64,000 nt of DNA from Chitinophaga skermanii (GCF_003259335.1 NZ_QLLL01000004.1:15689-79688), one strand, 5' to 3'. Shown: positions 17,010-25,101, counted from the first letter of the stretch. Translations and numbers: made by a program. Notes: generated from the letters alone by a model not told the origin.

Positions 17010-17285
17010 ATGAAGCTACCTACATTTACATCCAGCACAACTGTACGCAATAGCGGCCAGTTTTATGCTAGCAGATCATTCCAATCTGCACAACAAGTAC
17101 AACCCGCAGGTATCTTTGATATTATCAAAGATATTGGCTCTGCTGTTATTGGTAAAGCCCCCTGCGTGTTAGCAGCTGCCGGCCCGAAAGGAGTATCCTG
17201 CTTGGCTTCATGCGGACCAAATCCCGCTTGCTTAGCAACATGCGCCGGTCCTGCCTTAGTTCAGTCCATTATGGGATGTTTATAG
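17010..17285 (+). CDS. Small Cys-rich MKL-leader peptide 2 (twin CX3C)
   Basis: A 91-residue peptide; ATG at 17010 (MKLPTFTSS) is chosen by analogy with the other MKL genes, although the open frame extends to 16959. A Ser/Gln-rich leader-like region runs to about residue 33, then AGIFDIIKDIGSAVIGK, an amphipathic helix-like segment, and a core with six Cys: C52, C64-C68, C74-C78 and C90. The two CX3C pairs are separated by GPNPA, giving a helical-hairpin pattern. It is a candidate secreted peptide, and the hydrophobic Gly/Ala-rich core recalls the Cys-rich bacteriocins typified by halocin C8 (resemblance only). A terminator-like hairpin follows directly, so it is the last gene of the run. Confidence 0.75.
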   Translation: MKLPTFTSSTTVRNSGQFYASRSFQSAQQVQPAGIFDIIKDIGSAVIGKAPCVLAAAGPKGVSCLASCGPNPACLATCAGPALVQSIMGCL

Positions 17286-17294
17286 CAACGTAAG

Positions 17295-17342
17295 AAAAGC
17301 TGCCCGCAAGTGTTGTTTCTACTACATGCTCAGCAGCTTTTT
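17295..17342 (+). terminator. Terminator-like hairpin closing the MKL cluster
   Basis: AAAAGCTGC at 17295-17303 pairs with GCAGCTTTTT at 17333-17342, with a partly paired loop (TGTTGT with ACTACA). It separates the cluster from the Hint-domain gene. Confidence 0.6.
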
Positions 17343-17378
17343 GTTACTACTCTTTATGAAAACTTGTAAATAATAAGA

Positions 17379-19121
17379 ATGCAACAATTTAAACGAATGT
17401 TGATCGTTGCAACACTAGCAGCATTTTGCTGGATGGGTTGCAAAACGGTTGATAAAAACGCGCACACCAATAATTACGAACAAGAGAAAGCAGACGCGAA
17501 ATATATGTTTGCTAAGTTGAAAGAAGGCAGAACATTAAACCTGAATTTCGCCGACAGTATACAATTACGATTCTATAAAAACCTATTACGCCGCTCTGGT
17601 TACACAGAAACATCTCACCCCCAATTTTTCGCTGTGCTCGAACAAAACCGCTTAGCACACGTTGCTAAAGCGCCCGAAATGTTCGAGTCCCGTGCAGCAC
17701 AAGGTAGCACTACCGAACCTATTCAACAGATTACCTCGTTCAATACTAATGATCATATTAAATACAACGTATCCGGCTTATCATCCATCCCCACCGAAGT
17801 ATTAACCTCAACTATTTCGTTATCATTGTATGTTCCCAATGGCGATACAATCGGTCCTGCAATTACTGAAACCGTGTACAACTACAGTCGCGATTTGCAA
17901 GGCAGTACTTTCGGGATCGATTCCGCAGCCATCGCCGATAAACTGAAATACGATACCGTGTATGCTACCTTCGCGTATTTCTATATGACCCCGGATGGTG
18001 TGGCCCATTACGGTACCCAACTCGCCACCACCACAAACGTAGTCGATAGTATCATCAACATAAACCCCATGCCATGCACTTTAGGTCAACCTGTGAATGC
18101 ATGCGATAATAACCCCTGTGGCGATACAAATATCATAACTGTATGCATGACCAGGAAAACACCTAATTGCACTTATTGTAGTCCCGGCCTTGTACCCAAC
18201 TTTATGTTCCCCGTAACTGGTTACGTGATCTACGATGGTAACGTAAGTGTAGATGGTAATGGCAAACCCAATAACGGCGCATTCGCCAATATTACCGTTA
18301 CGAAGCTGCCCGCCGGTGGTGGCTGCGCTGCCATTCCATTAAGCGGAAACTTCTTCGATTATGTAACCGTAACAGGTAATAAGCTTAGTTGGAATATCCC
18401 CGGTGCTATGTTCCAAAACACTTGCTTAGCCAGCGGCGATAGCGTACTCTACCAGCTCACGCTCTTCGTGAAAGTAGGACCAACTTATCAACCCGCTTTC
18501 GCAACGGTTACCAATGCATCCGATGCCGTAACCAACGCCAATCAACAGAAGATCCCAGCTATGAATATCGTATCTGGTTGTATTGCAAAAGGTACAATGA
18601 TTACGTTGGCCGACGGCTTACAAAAGAAAATTGAAGATGTACCCATGCTCGCCAAGCTGAAAAATGGAGAAGATAAAACCGCCTACTGCGTAGAATACAA
18701 TACCATCGGCCGAGAACCCAAAGATTTGATCCGTATACAAGACGATAAAGGCCATCAATTGCTCGTAACAGAAGACCACCCCATTGTAGGTGTTGGCTTC
18801 ATTAAACCGGCAAAAGACTTGAAGGAGAAAGATAAAATCCAAACCGATAAAGGCGAAGCCACTATTATCAGTCTTAAACACGAAAAGTACGATGGCGAAG
18901 TGTGGAACTTAGCGTTGTCGAAATGTGAAAGCAACGACCCGAAACCCGGTAACGACAATGCCACGTTCTTTGCAAACGGCATCCTCGTAGGCGACAGCCG
19001 CATGCAATCGTACTACAAATATTTCGAACCCATGCAACAAGAAAATGCCTTGAAGAAGTTGCCAAAAGAATGGCATACCGATTATCATTCCACCCAAAAA
19101 TTAAATAAGCGGAAACCATAA
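17379..19121 (+). CDS. Hint-domain (hedgehog/intein-like) lipoprotein
   Basis: A 580-residue lipoprotein: the N-terminal hydrophobic segment ends in Cys21 (WMGC). Residues 60-390 form a beta-rich region with no recognised domain and a Cys-rich patch near 230-270. Residues 401-543 are a Hint domain: C401 in GCIAKGTMITLADG (block A), LLVTEDHPIVG (block B, with its His), and EVWNLAL followed by FFANGILVGD at the end. Hint domains self-cleave or rearrange a peptide bond. The usual His-Asn at the C-terminal splice junction is replaced by Gly-Asp, so N-terminal cleavage is more likely than full splicing. It may present or release a surface part and sits just behind the cluster. Confidence 0.8.
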   Translation: MQQFKRMLIVATLAAFCWMGCKTVDKNAHTNNYEQEKADAKYMFAKLKEGRTLNLNFADSIQLRFYKNLLRRSGYTETSHPQFFAVLEQNRLAHVAKAPEMFESRAAQGSTTEPIQQITSFNTNDHIKYNVSGLSSIPTEVLTSTISLSLYVPNGDTIGPAITETVYNYSRDLQGSTFGIDSAAIADKLKYDTVYATFAYFYMTPDGVAHYGTQLATTTNVVDSIININPMPCTLGQPVNACDNNPCGDTNIITVCMTRKTPNCTYCSPGLVPNFMFPVTGYVIYDGNVSVDGNGKPNNGAFANITVTKLPAGGGCAAIPLSGNFFDYVTVTGNKLSWNIPGAMFQNTCLASGDSVLYQLTLFVKVGPTYQPAFATVTNASDAVTNANQQKIPAMNIVSGCIAKGTMITLADGLQKKIEDVPMLAKLKNGEDKTAYCVEYNTIGREPKDLIRIQDDKGHQLLVTEDHPIVGVGFIKPAKDLKEKDKIQTDKGEATIISLKHEKYDGEVWNLALSKCESNDPKPGNDNATFFANGILVGDSRMQSYYKYFEPMQQENALKKLPKEWHTDYHSTQKLNKRKP

Positions 19122-19164
19122 ACAGTTCAATTTTCACAACCTGTTTTCCCGTCTACACGTACAC

Positions 19165-19191
19165 AAGACCAGCCCATTTCGCTGGTCTTTG
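19165..19191 (+). terminator. Terminator after the Hint-domain gene
   Basis: AAGACCAGC pairs with GCTGGTCTT around a 7-nt loop, followed by TTGTG and ATTTT. The T tract is weak. Confidence 0.5.
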
Positions 19192-19276
19192 TGATTTTAA
19201 GGCTCTTTGAAAACAAATCCCACCTTTCGGACAAGTTTGCGTAATTTGCGCCATTATTAACGCGTTGCTTGAATTT

Positions 19277-20260
19277 ATGAACTTACTAACGGTATCAGGG
19301 CTAAAAAAGAAAGAAGGACAAAACCCCATTTTGCAAGGAATCGATTTCACACTGCAAACCAACGAAAAGCTGGCCATTGTAGGCGAGTCGGGTGCAGGTA
19401 AAACCACTTTGCTGAAATTGGTAGCCGGTCTTTCCCAAGCCGATGAAGGTACTGTTATGTTAGAAGACAAACGCGTACGCGGGGTACACGAGAAACTCAT
19501 GCCCGGCCACCCAGGTATTGCATACCTGTCGCAACATTTCGAGTTGTGGAATAACTATAGGGTAGAAGAAGTTCTATCGTACAGCAATAAGTTAACCGAT
19601 GAAGCATCGGAAGTTTTATACCGCACCCTGCACATCGATCACCTCGCTAAACGTAAAACAAACGAATTATCTGGCGGCGAAAAACAACGCATCGCCATGG
19701 CAAGATTGCTCAATGGTGCTCCTAAACTATTCATTCTCGACGAACCCTTCTCGAACCTCGATCTAGGCCATAAACAAATCCTCAAACGCGTATTAAACGA
19801 TTTAGGCGAACAATTACATACCACCTTCATCCTTACTTCCCACGACCCGCTCGATACCCTCGCTTGGGCCGATAGAATTATTGTGATGAAAAATGGTCAA
19901 ATTGTACAAGAAGGTACGCCGGAAGAAGTGTACAAACAGCCGGTAAACGAATACGTAGCCAGCTTATTCGGCCCGTTTAACCTCTTAAACGATGCCAATG
20001 CACAAGTATTTGCAGCCCTACCCGGTATGAAACAAGATGGCAAACAATTACTCGTACGCCCCGAAAATTTCCGACTGGTAGCAGGCGGTAGCCAAGCTAT
20101 TAAAGGAAATGTAGAAAGGGTGAATTACATGGGTAGCCATTACGAAATCGAGATCCGTAGCAACAATCAAGTACTAACCGTAAGGAACGTAGGCGGTAAT
20201 TTCCAAAAAGGCGATGAAGTATTCATCACCATTACACCCGGTGGTGGTTGGTTGCTCTAG
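19277..20260 (+). CDS. ABC transporter ATP-binding protein with TOBE domain
   Basis: A 327-residue ATPase. Walker A GESGAGKTT, the Q-loop region YLSQHFELWNN, signature LSGGEKQRIAMAR and Walker B LFILDEPFSNLD are all intact. Residues from about 255 form a TOBE-type regulatory domain (LLVRPENFRLVAGG, KGNVERVNYMG), as in the importers FbpC, CysA and PotA. No permease or binding protein is encoded near it, so its partner must be elsewhere. The TTG at 19265 could open the frame, but ATG at 19277 (MNLLTVSGL) is the natural start. Its stop codon abuts the stop of the convergent ggt gene with no base between. It does not look like an exporter for the upstream cluster. Confidence 0.9.
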   Translation: MNLLTVSGLKKKEGQNPILQGIDFTLQTNEKLAIVGESGAGKTTLLKLVAGLSQADEGTVMLEDKRVRGVHEKLMPGHPGIAYLSQHFELWNNYRVEEVLSYSNKLTDEASEVLYRTLHIDHLAKRKTNELSGGEKQRIAMARLLNGAPKLFILDEPFSNLDLGHKQILKRVLNDLGEQLHTTFILTSHDPLDTLAWADRIIVMKNGQIVQEGTPEEVYKQPVNEYVASLFGPFNLLNDANAQVFAALPGMKQDGKQLLVRPENFRLVAGGSQAIKGNVERVNYMGSHYEIEIRSNNQVLTVRNVGGNFQKGDEVFITITPGGGWLL

Positions 20261-22144
20261 TTACCAACCAATACCATAATCTTCCCCGTTATTACTACTG
20301 CCTCCCCATAACGACCCATGCTTCCAGTCGAAGTAAATAGCGTTGATAGGCCCACTTGTGCGATCCCCCGTTTGCACGGTATAGCCCATTTTTTGAAGTG
20401 CTTTCTTAGTTGAATCTGGCGTGTTCCTATGTACGAGAATACTACCATCACGCGGTTGGCGGTCTTTCAATGCCGTACCGCCCAACGATAACCATAATTG
20501 GTTACTGTTGATATTGGCTGCTTCCGTAGCTTGTTGAACCGACATATTAAACTCCACCATGTTTAAGAAGAATTGTAGCAAGTTTTGGTCTTGCGTATCG
20601 CCACCTTGCACGGCAAAGGCAAGGAACGGTTGGCCGTTTTTAAGGGCCAAGGAAGGCGTTAAAGTAACACGAGGACGTTTACCCGGTGCTACCACGTTAT
20701 AAGGGGCTAATGCACTGTCTAATACGAAACTTTGCATACGTTGACTCATCCCCACGCCGGTATTACCGGCAATACATGCAGGAATCCAACCACCGCTTGG
20801 CGTTACAGATACTACCCAACCTTCGGCATCGGCAGCTTCTATGCTGGTAGTGCCGCGCCATAAACGATCTTGGTAGTCGATATCGGCTTTCACTACGTCG
20901 TGCTTGGGCGTAGCGCTTTGGTTGTTTTGAAGGGTGCTGTCGGTTAAACCCGCATGACGAAGCAGTAATGCCTTTACGGGGTTTGGTTTGCCTTCAAAAG
21001 TGAAAGGATCACCCGGCTGCACATTCACCAAGTTTTGTTGTGGGTTTACTAATTGTGCCCTTTGTTTTGCGTAGGCTTTACTAAGCAATCCTTGCATGGG
21101 AATGTTTTTCGTAAAGTAAGGATCGCCGTAATAGAAATCCCGGTCAGCAAACGATAAGTTCATCGCTTGGAACACGGTATGTATGTACTGGGGGGAATTA
21201 TACCCCATACTTTTCAAATCAAAGTTTTCGAGGATATTCAAAGCTTGCAACATGGCCGGGCCTTGTGTCCAGCTTTGCAATTTGTACACGTCGATGCCTT
21301 TGTAGTTGATGTGCGTTGGTTCTTCTTCAATAACGCGCCAATTAGCGAGGTCTTGCAGGGTGATTAAGCCGCCTTGTTCTTGGCTGCCGCGAACAAACTC
21401 TTGGGCTATGTCGCCTTTATAAAAGCGGTTATAAGCAGCCATTATCGCATCTTTACGCGACTTTCCTTGTTGAAGGGCTTGCTGTTCTGCTTGCACTAAT
21501 TTTTGCAAGGTGAGTAGCAAATCCTTTTGCACAAATATTTCGCCTGCTTCCGGTGCTTCACGCTTTTCACCGGCATGTGGTAAGAATACTTTCGCGCTGT
21601 AAGGCCATGTTTTAATACGGTCTTTCGCACGTTCTATGCTGTTGGCCGTTTGTGCTTCAATAGGGTAACCTTTTGCCATTTCTATGGCTGGCGCCAATAC
21701 TTGCTGTAAGCTCATGGTGCCATATTGTGCTAACATATAACACAACCCGCCAGGCGTGCCGGGTGTGACGGCAGCCAGCGGCCCATATTCCGGTGGAAAA
21801 TTATAGCCCTTGCTTTTGAAGAACGCCGGTGTAGCCCCGGTAGGAGCAACGCCCAACGCATTAATGGCAATAACTTTACCCGTTTTCGGGTGGTAGATCA
21901 ATGCTTGCGTTTCGCCACCCCAACTTAACACGTCCCACATCGTACAAGTAGCGGCCAACATGGCACATGCTGCATCCACGGCGTTGCCGCCTTGTTGGAA
22001 GATCATGCTGCCGGCTGTAGCAGCTAATGGTTTCCCGGTAATGGCCATCCAATGCTTGCCATGTAATGGCGGTTTCTGGGTGGCCTGCCCTTTCGAAATA
22101 AGGGTGGTGGCGGATAAGAGGAGCGTGGTGATGAAACGTTTCAT
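20261..22144 (-). CDS. Gamma-glutamyltranspeptidase family protein (Ntn hydrolase)
   Basis: A 627-residue exported enzyme with a Sec signal peptide (MKRFITTLLLSATTLISKGQA). The family cleaves itself into two subunits, and the new N-terminal Thr attacks gamma-glutamyl bonds of glutathione or related amides. The segments GGNAVDAACAMLAA, GPLAAVTPGTPGG and the cleavage region WRGTTSIEAADAEGWVVSVTPS are visible. The Thr-Thr-Ser context departs from the common Thr-Thr-His, and the C-terminal half has AFAVQGGDTQDQNLLQFFLNMVE where true GGTs have the GSPGG loop. It may therefore be a GGT-like acylase with another substrate. Convergent with the ABC gene with zero spacing. Confidence 0.87.
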   Translation of the reverse strand: MKRFITTLLLSATTLISKGQATQKPPLHGKHWMAITGKPLAATAGSMIFQQGGNAVDAACAMLAATCTMWDVLSWGGETQALIYHPKTGKVIAINALGVAPTGATPAFFKSKGYNFPPEYGPLAAVTPGTPGGLCYMLAQYGTMSLQQVLAPAIEMAKGYPIEAQTANSIERAKDRIKTWPYSAKVFLPHAGEKREAPEAGEIFVQKDLLLTLQKLVQAEQQALQQGKSRKDAIMAAYNRFYKGDIAQEFVRGSQEQGGLITLQDLANWRVIEEEPTHINYKGIDVYKLQSWTQGPAMLQALNILENFDLKSMGYNSPQYIHTVFQAMNLSFADRDFYYGDPYFTKNIPMQGLLSKAYAKQRAQLVNPQQNLVNVQPGDPFTFEGKPNPVKALLLRHAGLTDSTLQNNQSATPKHDVVKADIDYQDRLWRGTTSIEAADAEGWVVSVTPSGGWIPACIAGNTGVGMSQRMQSFVLDSALAPYNVVAPGKRPRVTLTPSLALKNGQPFLAFAVQGGDTQDQNLLQFFLNMVEFNMSVQQATEAANINSNQLWLSLGGTALKDRQPRDGSILVHRNTPDSTKKALQKMGYTVQTGDRTSGPINAIYFDWKHGSLWGGSSNNGEDYGIGW

Positions 22145-22181
22145 AAGAAAGATCTATTAGTTTAGTTGGGTGCGTGAAAGG

Positions 22182-22589
22182 TTATACTTCCAGCATATCG
22201 TACACTAGTACTTTCTCCCATAAATGACCGCATTCTTTGATAAAATCCAAATGCAAAGGATGTGTTTGGTAGGTAGCTTGGCCTGCTAAATCAGCAAAGA
22301 ACATCAGCTCCGATACATGCCAACTATTGTCGACTACCTCGCGTTTCTCTGTACTAGCTACAACGCCTACATGTAGCACCTTCACAGTGGGGATGTTCTT
22401 CAGTTTTTTTACACCGGCAACCAGCTTTTGTTTGTCTTCTTCCGAGTCCGGGTTTTTCAACCAAAAGAACACATGGTGCACAACTGGGTATTTGGCTTTT
22501 GCATCTGCAACCGGGTTGCCCGAAACGGCTGTTGCTGCTGCTAATGCAGCGGCTGTACCTAGGAATTTTCTACGATTTGATTTTTGCAT
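22182..22589 (-). CDS. Dabb (stress-responsive alpha/beta barrel) protein with Tat-like signal
   Basis: A 135-residue protein starting MQKSNRRKFLGTAAALAAATAV, a twin-arginine-type signal (NRRKFLG) with an Ala-rich hydrophobic stretch. The mature part is a Dabb ferredoxin-like barrel: VVHHVFFWLKNPDSEEDKQKLVAGVKKL, SWHVSELMFFADLAGQATYQTHPLHLDFI. Such proteins form dimers; few have a proven activity. ATG at 22589 is chosen because it starts the signal. It lies 37 bp upstream of ggt on the same strand and may be co-transcribed with it. Confidence 0.88.
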   Translation of the reverse strand: MQKSNRRKFLGTAAALAAATAVSGNPVADAKAKYPVVHHVFFWLKNPDSEEDKQKLVAGVKKLKNIPTVKVLHVGVVASTEKREVVDNSWHVSELMFFADLAGQATYQTHPLHLDFIKECGHLWEKVLVYDMLEV

Positions 22590-22687
22590 ACAATAAAGGT
22601 TGATGCTGTCAAAATACAAAAAACAGCGATAAATTTTCTAACTTAGATGGAAACCATGTAGTAAAGTTAAACCTGTTACTGTTTTTT

Positions 22688-23410
22688 ATGATAACACCCT
22701 TGGCCCAATTGCAGTCGATGCTGCACGTGGAATATACTTCCATAGATGGCGATCAGTTTCAAGTGGCATTGTTTGAACCTTTTACCCAAGAAGAAATAAC
22801 AGCACTCGCGAAACTTTTTCCCCAACAACAGCTCCCCGGTGAACTACGCGAATTATTAGCATTTGCCCGCGGGTTTGATTTTTGGGGGATAGAAGAAATC
22901 TCTTTCTCCACTATTGCTAAAGATTATGACGAATTATTCCCCTTCGCGCTACAATTAGCAGGCGATGACCTCGGAAATTTTTGGCTTTTAGATATCAATA
23001 AAGATGGAAAGCTTGGCTGTGTATTCTTCGTTTGCCACGATCCCGGGGTGGTAATAAAACAAGCTAATGACTTAACCGAATTCATCTTCCAAGTACACGA
23101 ATTCGGGCAAAAAATGCAACATTCTACGCTCAATACCGTGCAGGAAATAGTAGTGTATAATGTATGGACCGAACACAATTCCCTGCTCGACCATGCCATG
23201 GCAAAAGATAGTAACGATGTTGCCTTGCGGGAATTCGCAGCACAACTGCCCGAACACTTTAGCATAGGCGATTTACGAGGTAAACCCAACCAAGCAGGAT
23301 TTGCATTCGGCCATGCCGAAGAAGATCCCATCCGCCACGAAACACTCTACCTCTGGGGCATTGAACGGAAAGAACGCAAAGGCTTCCTCCAAAAAATCTT
23401 CCACTTATAA
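22688..23410 (+). CDS. SMI1/KNR4 (SUKH) domain protein
   Basis: A 240-residue protein. The SUKH fold is indicated by LPGELRELLAFARGFDFWG (about 52-70) and LGNFWLLDINKDGKLGCVFFVCHDPGVV (about 98-125). Many SUKH proteins are immunity partners of polymorphic toxins, others are of unknown role. No toxin gene is adjacent, so an immunity role would have to be in trans. The C-terminal region (NVWTEHNSLLDHAMAK onward) is outside the SUKH core and unrecognised. It heads a short same-strand series with the DUF1543 gene. Confidence 0.75.
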   Translation: MITPLAQLQSMLHVEYTSIDGDQFQVALFEPFTQEEITALAKLFPQQQLPGELRELLAFARGFDFWGIEEISFSTIAKDYDELFPFALQLAGDDLGNFWLLDINKDGKLGCVFFVCHDPGVVIKQANDLTEFIFQVHEFGQKMQHSTLNTVQEIVVYNVWTEHNSLLDHAMAKDSNDVALREFAAQLPEHFSIGDLRGKPNQAGFAFGHAEEDPIRHETLYLWGIERKERKGFLQKIFHL

Positions 23411-23466
23411 AACAAAATCGCAAATTCCAAGTTGTCGACTTACTTTGTAAGCATAAATCATTTTGA

Positions 23467-24003
23467 ATGTCGAACAAGAAATTATTTATGCTGGTGGTAG
23501 GTTGTAAACCTCCCGGCAGGCATACCGAGCAGCACGACGTATTCTTTGGCATTGCCGATACCTGGGAACAATTACAACCCGCCATTCTCGCATTCTGGCC
23601 ACAATCGGGTAAAATGCACGTAGATGCTTGGCGCGAAGTAACCAAAGTAGGCGATTATGCCATTTCCGTTGAACCACGTACGCTGCCAATTACAGCTACA
23701 TCTGAACAACTCTATTTCCTTAACCTCGGCGGCTATAAACCCGGCGAAATGGAAGAATTTCACTACAAAATACTCAGTGTAAATCCCTCTATGGCCGATG
23801 CCATCGCGGCAGCTAAACAAACGGCGTTCTTCAAACATAATTACTCCACCCACGTCGATGATAAATACGGTGTGGATGTAGACGATGTGTACCCCGTGAT
23901 GGATATTCTATCCGCCCAAGAGAAAAATACCTACCAAATACATATCTCGCCTGCGAAAGATATAGCGGAAGATGAATTACATTTGGGATATTTTAAATTT
24001 TAA
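23467..24003 (+). CDS. DUF1543 domain protein
   Basis: A 178-residue cytosolic protein matching DUF1543, a family of unknown function. Visible family features are LFMLVVGCKPPGRHTEQHDVFFGIA at the N-terminus and LYFLNLGGYKPGEMEEFHYKILSV in the middle, where two related halves appear (GCKPPGRHTEQHDVFFG and GGYKPGEMEEFHYKILS). The C-terminus has an Asp-rich stretch (DDKYGVDVDDVYPV). It lies 12 bp before the next small membrane-protein gene. Confidence 0.85.
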   Translation: MSNKKLFMLVVGCKPPGRHTEQHDVFFGIADTWEQLQPAILAFWPQSGKMHVDAWREVTKVGDYAISVEPRTLPITATSEQLYFLNLGGYKPGEMEEFHYKILSVNPSMADAIAAAKQTAFFKHNYSTHVDDKYGVDVDDVYPVMDILSAQEKNTYQIHISPAKDIAEDELHLGYFKF

Positions 24004-24015
24004 CGCGTTACAGTC

Positions 24016-24249
24016 ATGTCATCTCTCAGCTATTTTTTCATTGCCTTAATCGTTCTATGGATAGTGATATTGTTATCGATCAGGCGGAAAATCGCGAAAA
24101 TTGTGTCGGATGCGCAAGTAGAATCGGTTGATAAACTTTCACCCGGCGATCGGAAACAAGTGAAGAAGTTGAACTTCGTGCTGTTTGTAAGTTTCTGCGG
24201 TATTGTGTCGTTAATGATTATCGGGTTTTTTATTCACCAAATGGGATAA
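24016..24249 (+). CDS. Small two-helix membrane protein
   Basis: A 77-residue protein with two predicted membrane helices (about 5-22 and 53-73) joined by a charged loop (RRKIAKIVSDAQVESVDKLSPGDRKQVKK). I recognise no family. The 12-bp gap to the DUF1543 gene suggests one transcript. Confidence 0.7.
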   Translation: MSSLSYFFIALIVLWIVILLSIRRKIAKIVSDAQVESVDKLSPGDRKQVKKLNFVLFVSFCGIVSLMIIGFFIHQMG

Positions 24250-24443
24250 TCTTCCTTCGTATATTGAAATCGTTTGCATGTCAATGATTGATGTGTGAAC
24301 GATTTTTTGTTAGGGGGAAGACCGGTTTTTTAAAACCAAATCTTGCCGGTTGCCGTAAATTGTTGTAGCTTTTATTTGGAATACTGGTTCCACCCCAAAG
24401 CGTAAGCACTAAAAATTAAATTCTATACCCCAAAATCGCAACA

Positions 24444-25094
24444 ATGAAAAAGCTACTCGTATGGCTAGGATGCGCCTGTATCCTGCTATCCACAAATCTA
24501 CATGCACAAACTTCCTGTCAACAACTCGGTCAGAACTATTTCAGCTGCGGCGTTCCCTCTGCCGAATTCCAAGCTATGCAAGCCAATGCCGTAAACGGTG
24601 GGCGACAACAACAGTCGAACTGGTGCTGGGCGGCCTGTATTCAAATGGTGCTCAATTACCATGGCCTATACGTGCTCCAAAGCTCAATTGTAGAGCGGAT
24701 CTTTATTTCTCCTTTCGCCAATGAACCCGCCGATGAACAAAAAATGCTCCGCGCATTATCCGGCTGGGCGCCCGATGCAAATGGCCGTTACTCCGCCATT
24801 CACGCACAGGGCGGTGTTACCACGGTGAACGAAATTGTAACAGGTTTATCTGGTAAATGGCCACTAATCGTAGGGCTGAATAACCCGAACGGCGGGGTAG
24901 GTCATGCGTACGTGCTAACGGCTATTTATTATTCCAATGTCTACGATAATTACGGGAATATTATCGGCTACCAACCCGATAAAGTAGTGTTGCGCGATCC
25001 TTGGCCAACAAACCAATCGCGGCAAGAATGGGATTGGAATACCTTCCAAAGTAGGTGCTTTATGGCGCTGAAGGTATGGGTAACAAGAAGCTAA
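24444..25094 (+). CDS. Secreted papain-like cysteine protease
   Basis: A 216-residue protein with a Sec signal peptide (MKKLLVWLGCACILLSTNLHAQ). The mature domain has QQSNWCWAACIQMVLNYHG (catalytic Cys near residue 62 with the preceding Gln), GGVGHAYVLTAIYY (catalytic His) and VVLRDPWP (Asp assisting), the order of papain-like or C39/C47-like peptidases. No propeptide is evident, so activity may be controlled otherwise or the protein may process a specific partner. It stands alone; a 15-bp hairpin at 25102 separates it from the convergent LLM gene. Confidence 0.87.
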   Translation: MKKLLVWLGCACILLSTNLHAQTSCQQLGQNYFSCGVPSAEFQAMQANAVNGGRQQQSNWCWAACIQMVLNYHGLYVLQSSIVERIFISPFANEPADEQKMLRALSGWAPDANGRYSAIHAQGGVTTVNEIVTGLSGKWPLIVGLNNPNGGVGHAYVLTAIYYSNVYDNYGNIIGYQPDKVVLRDPWPTNQSRQEWDWNTFQSRCFMALKVWVTRS

Positions 25095-25101
25095 GTAGGC
25101 A

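Noticed and set aside
9847..17285. Interpretation as a standard cyanobactin cluster
   Set aside because: No YcaO heterocyclase, no cyclase-type fused PatG, no prenyltransferase and no PatE-type precursor with repeated core cassettes.
9847..19121. Interpretation of the cluster as a prophage or phage-tail-like region
   Set aside because: LamG/propeller proteins occur in phage tails, but there is no capsid, terminase, portal, integrase or attachment repeat.
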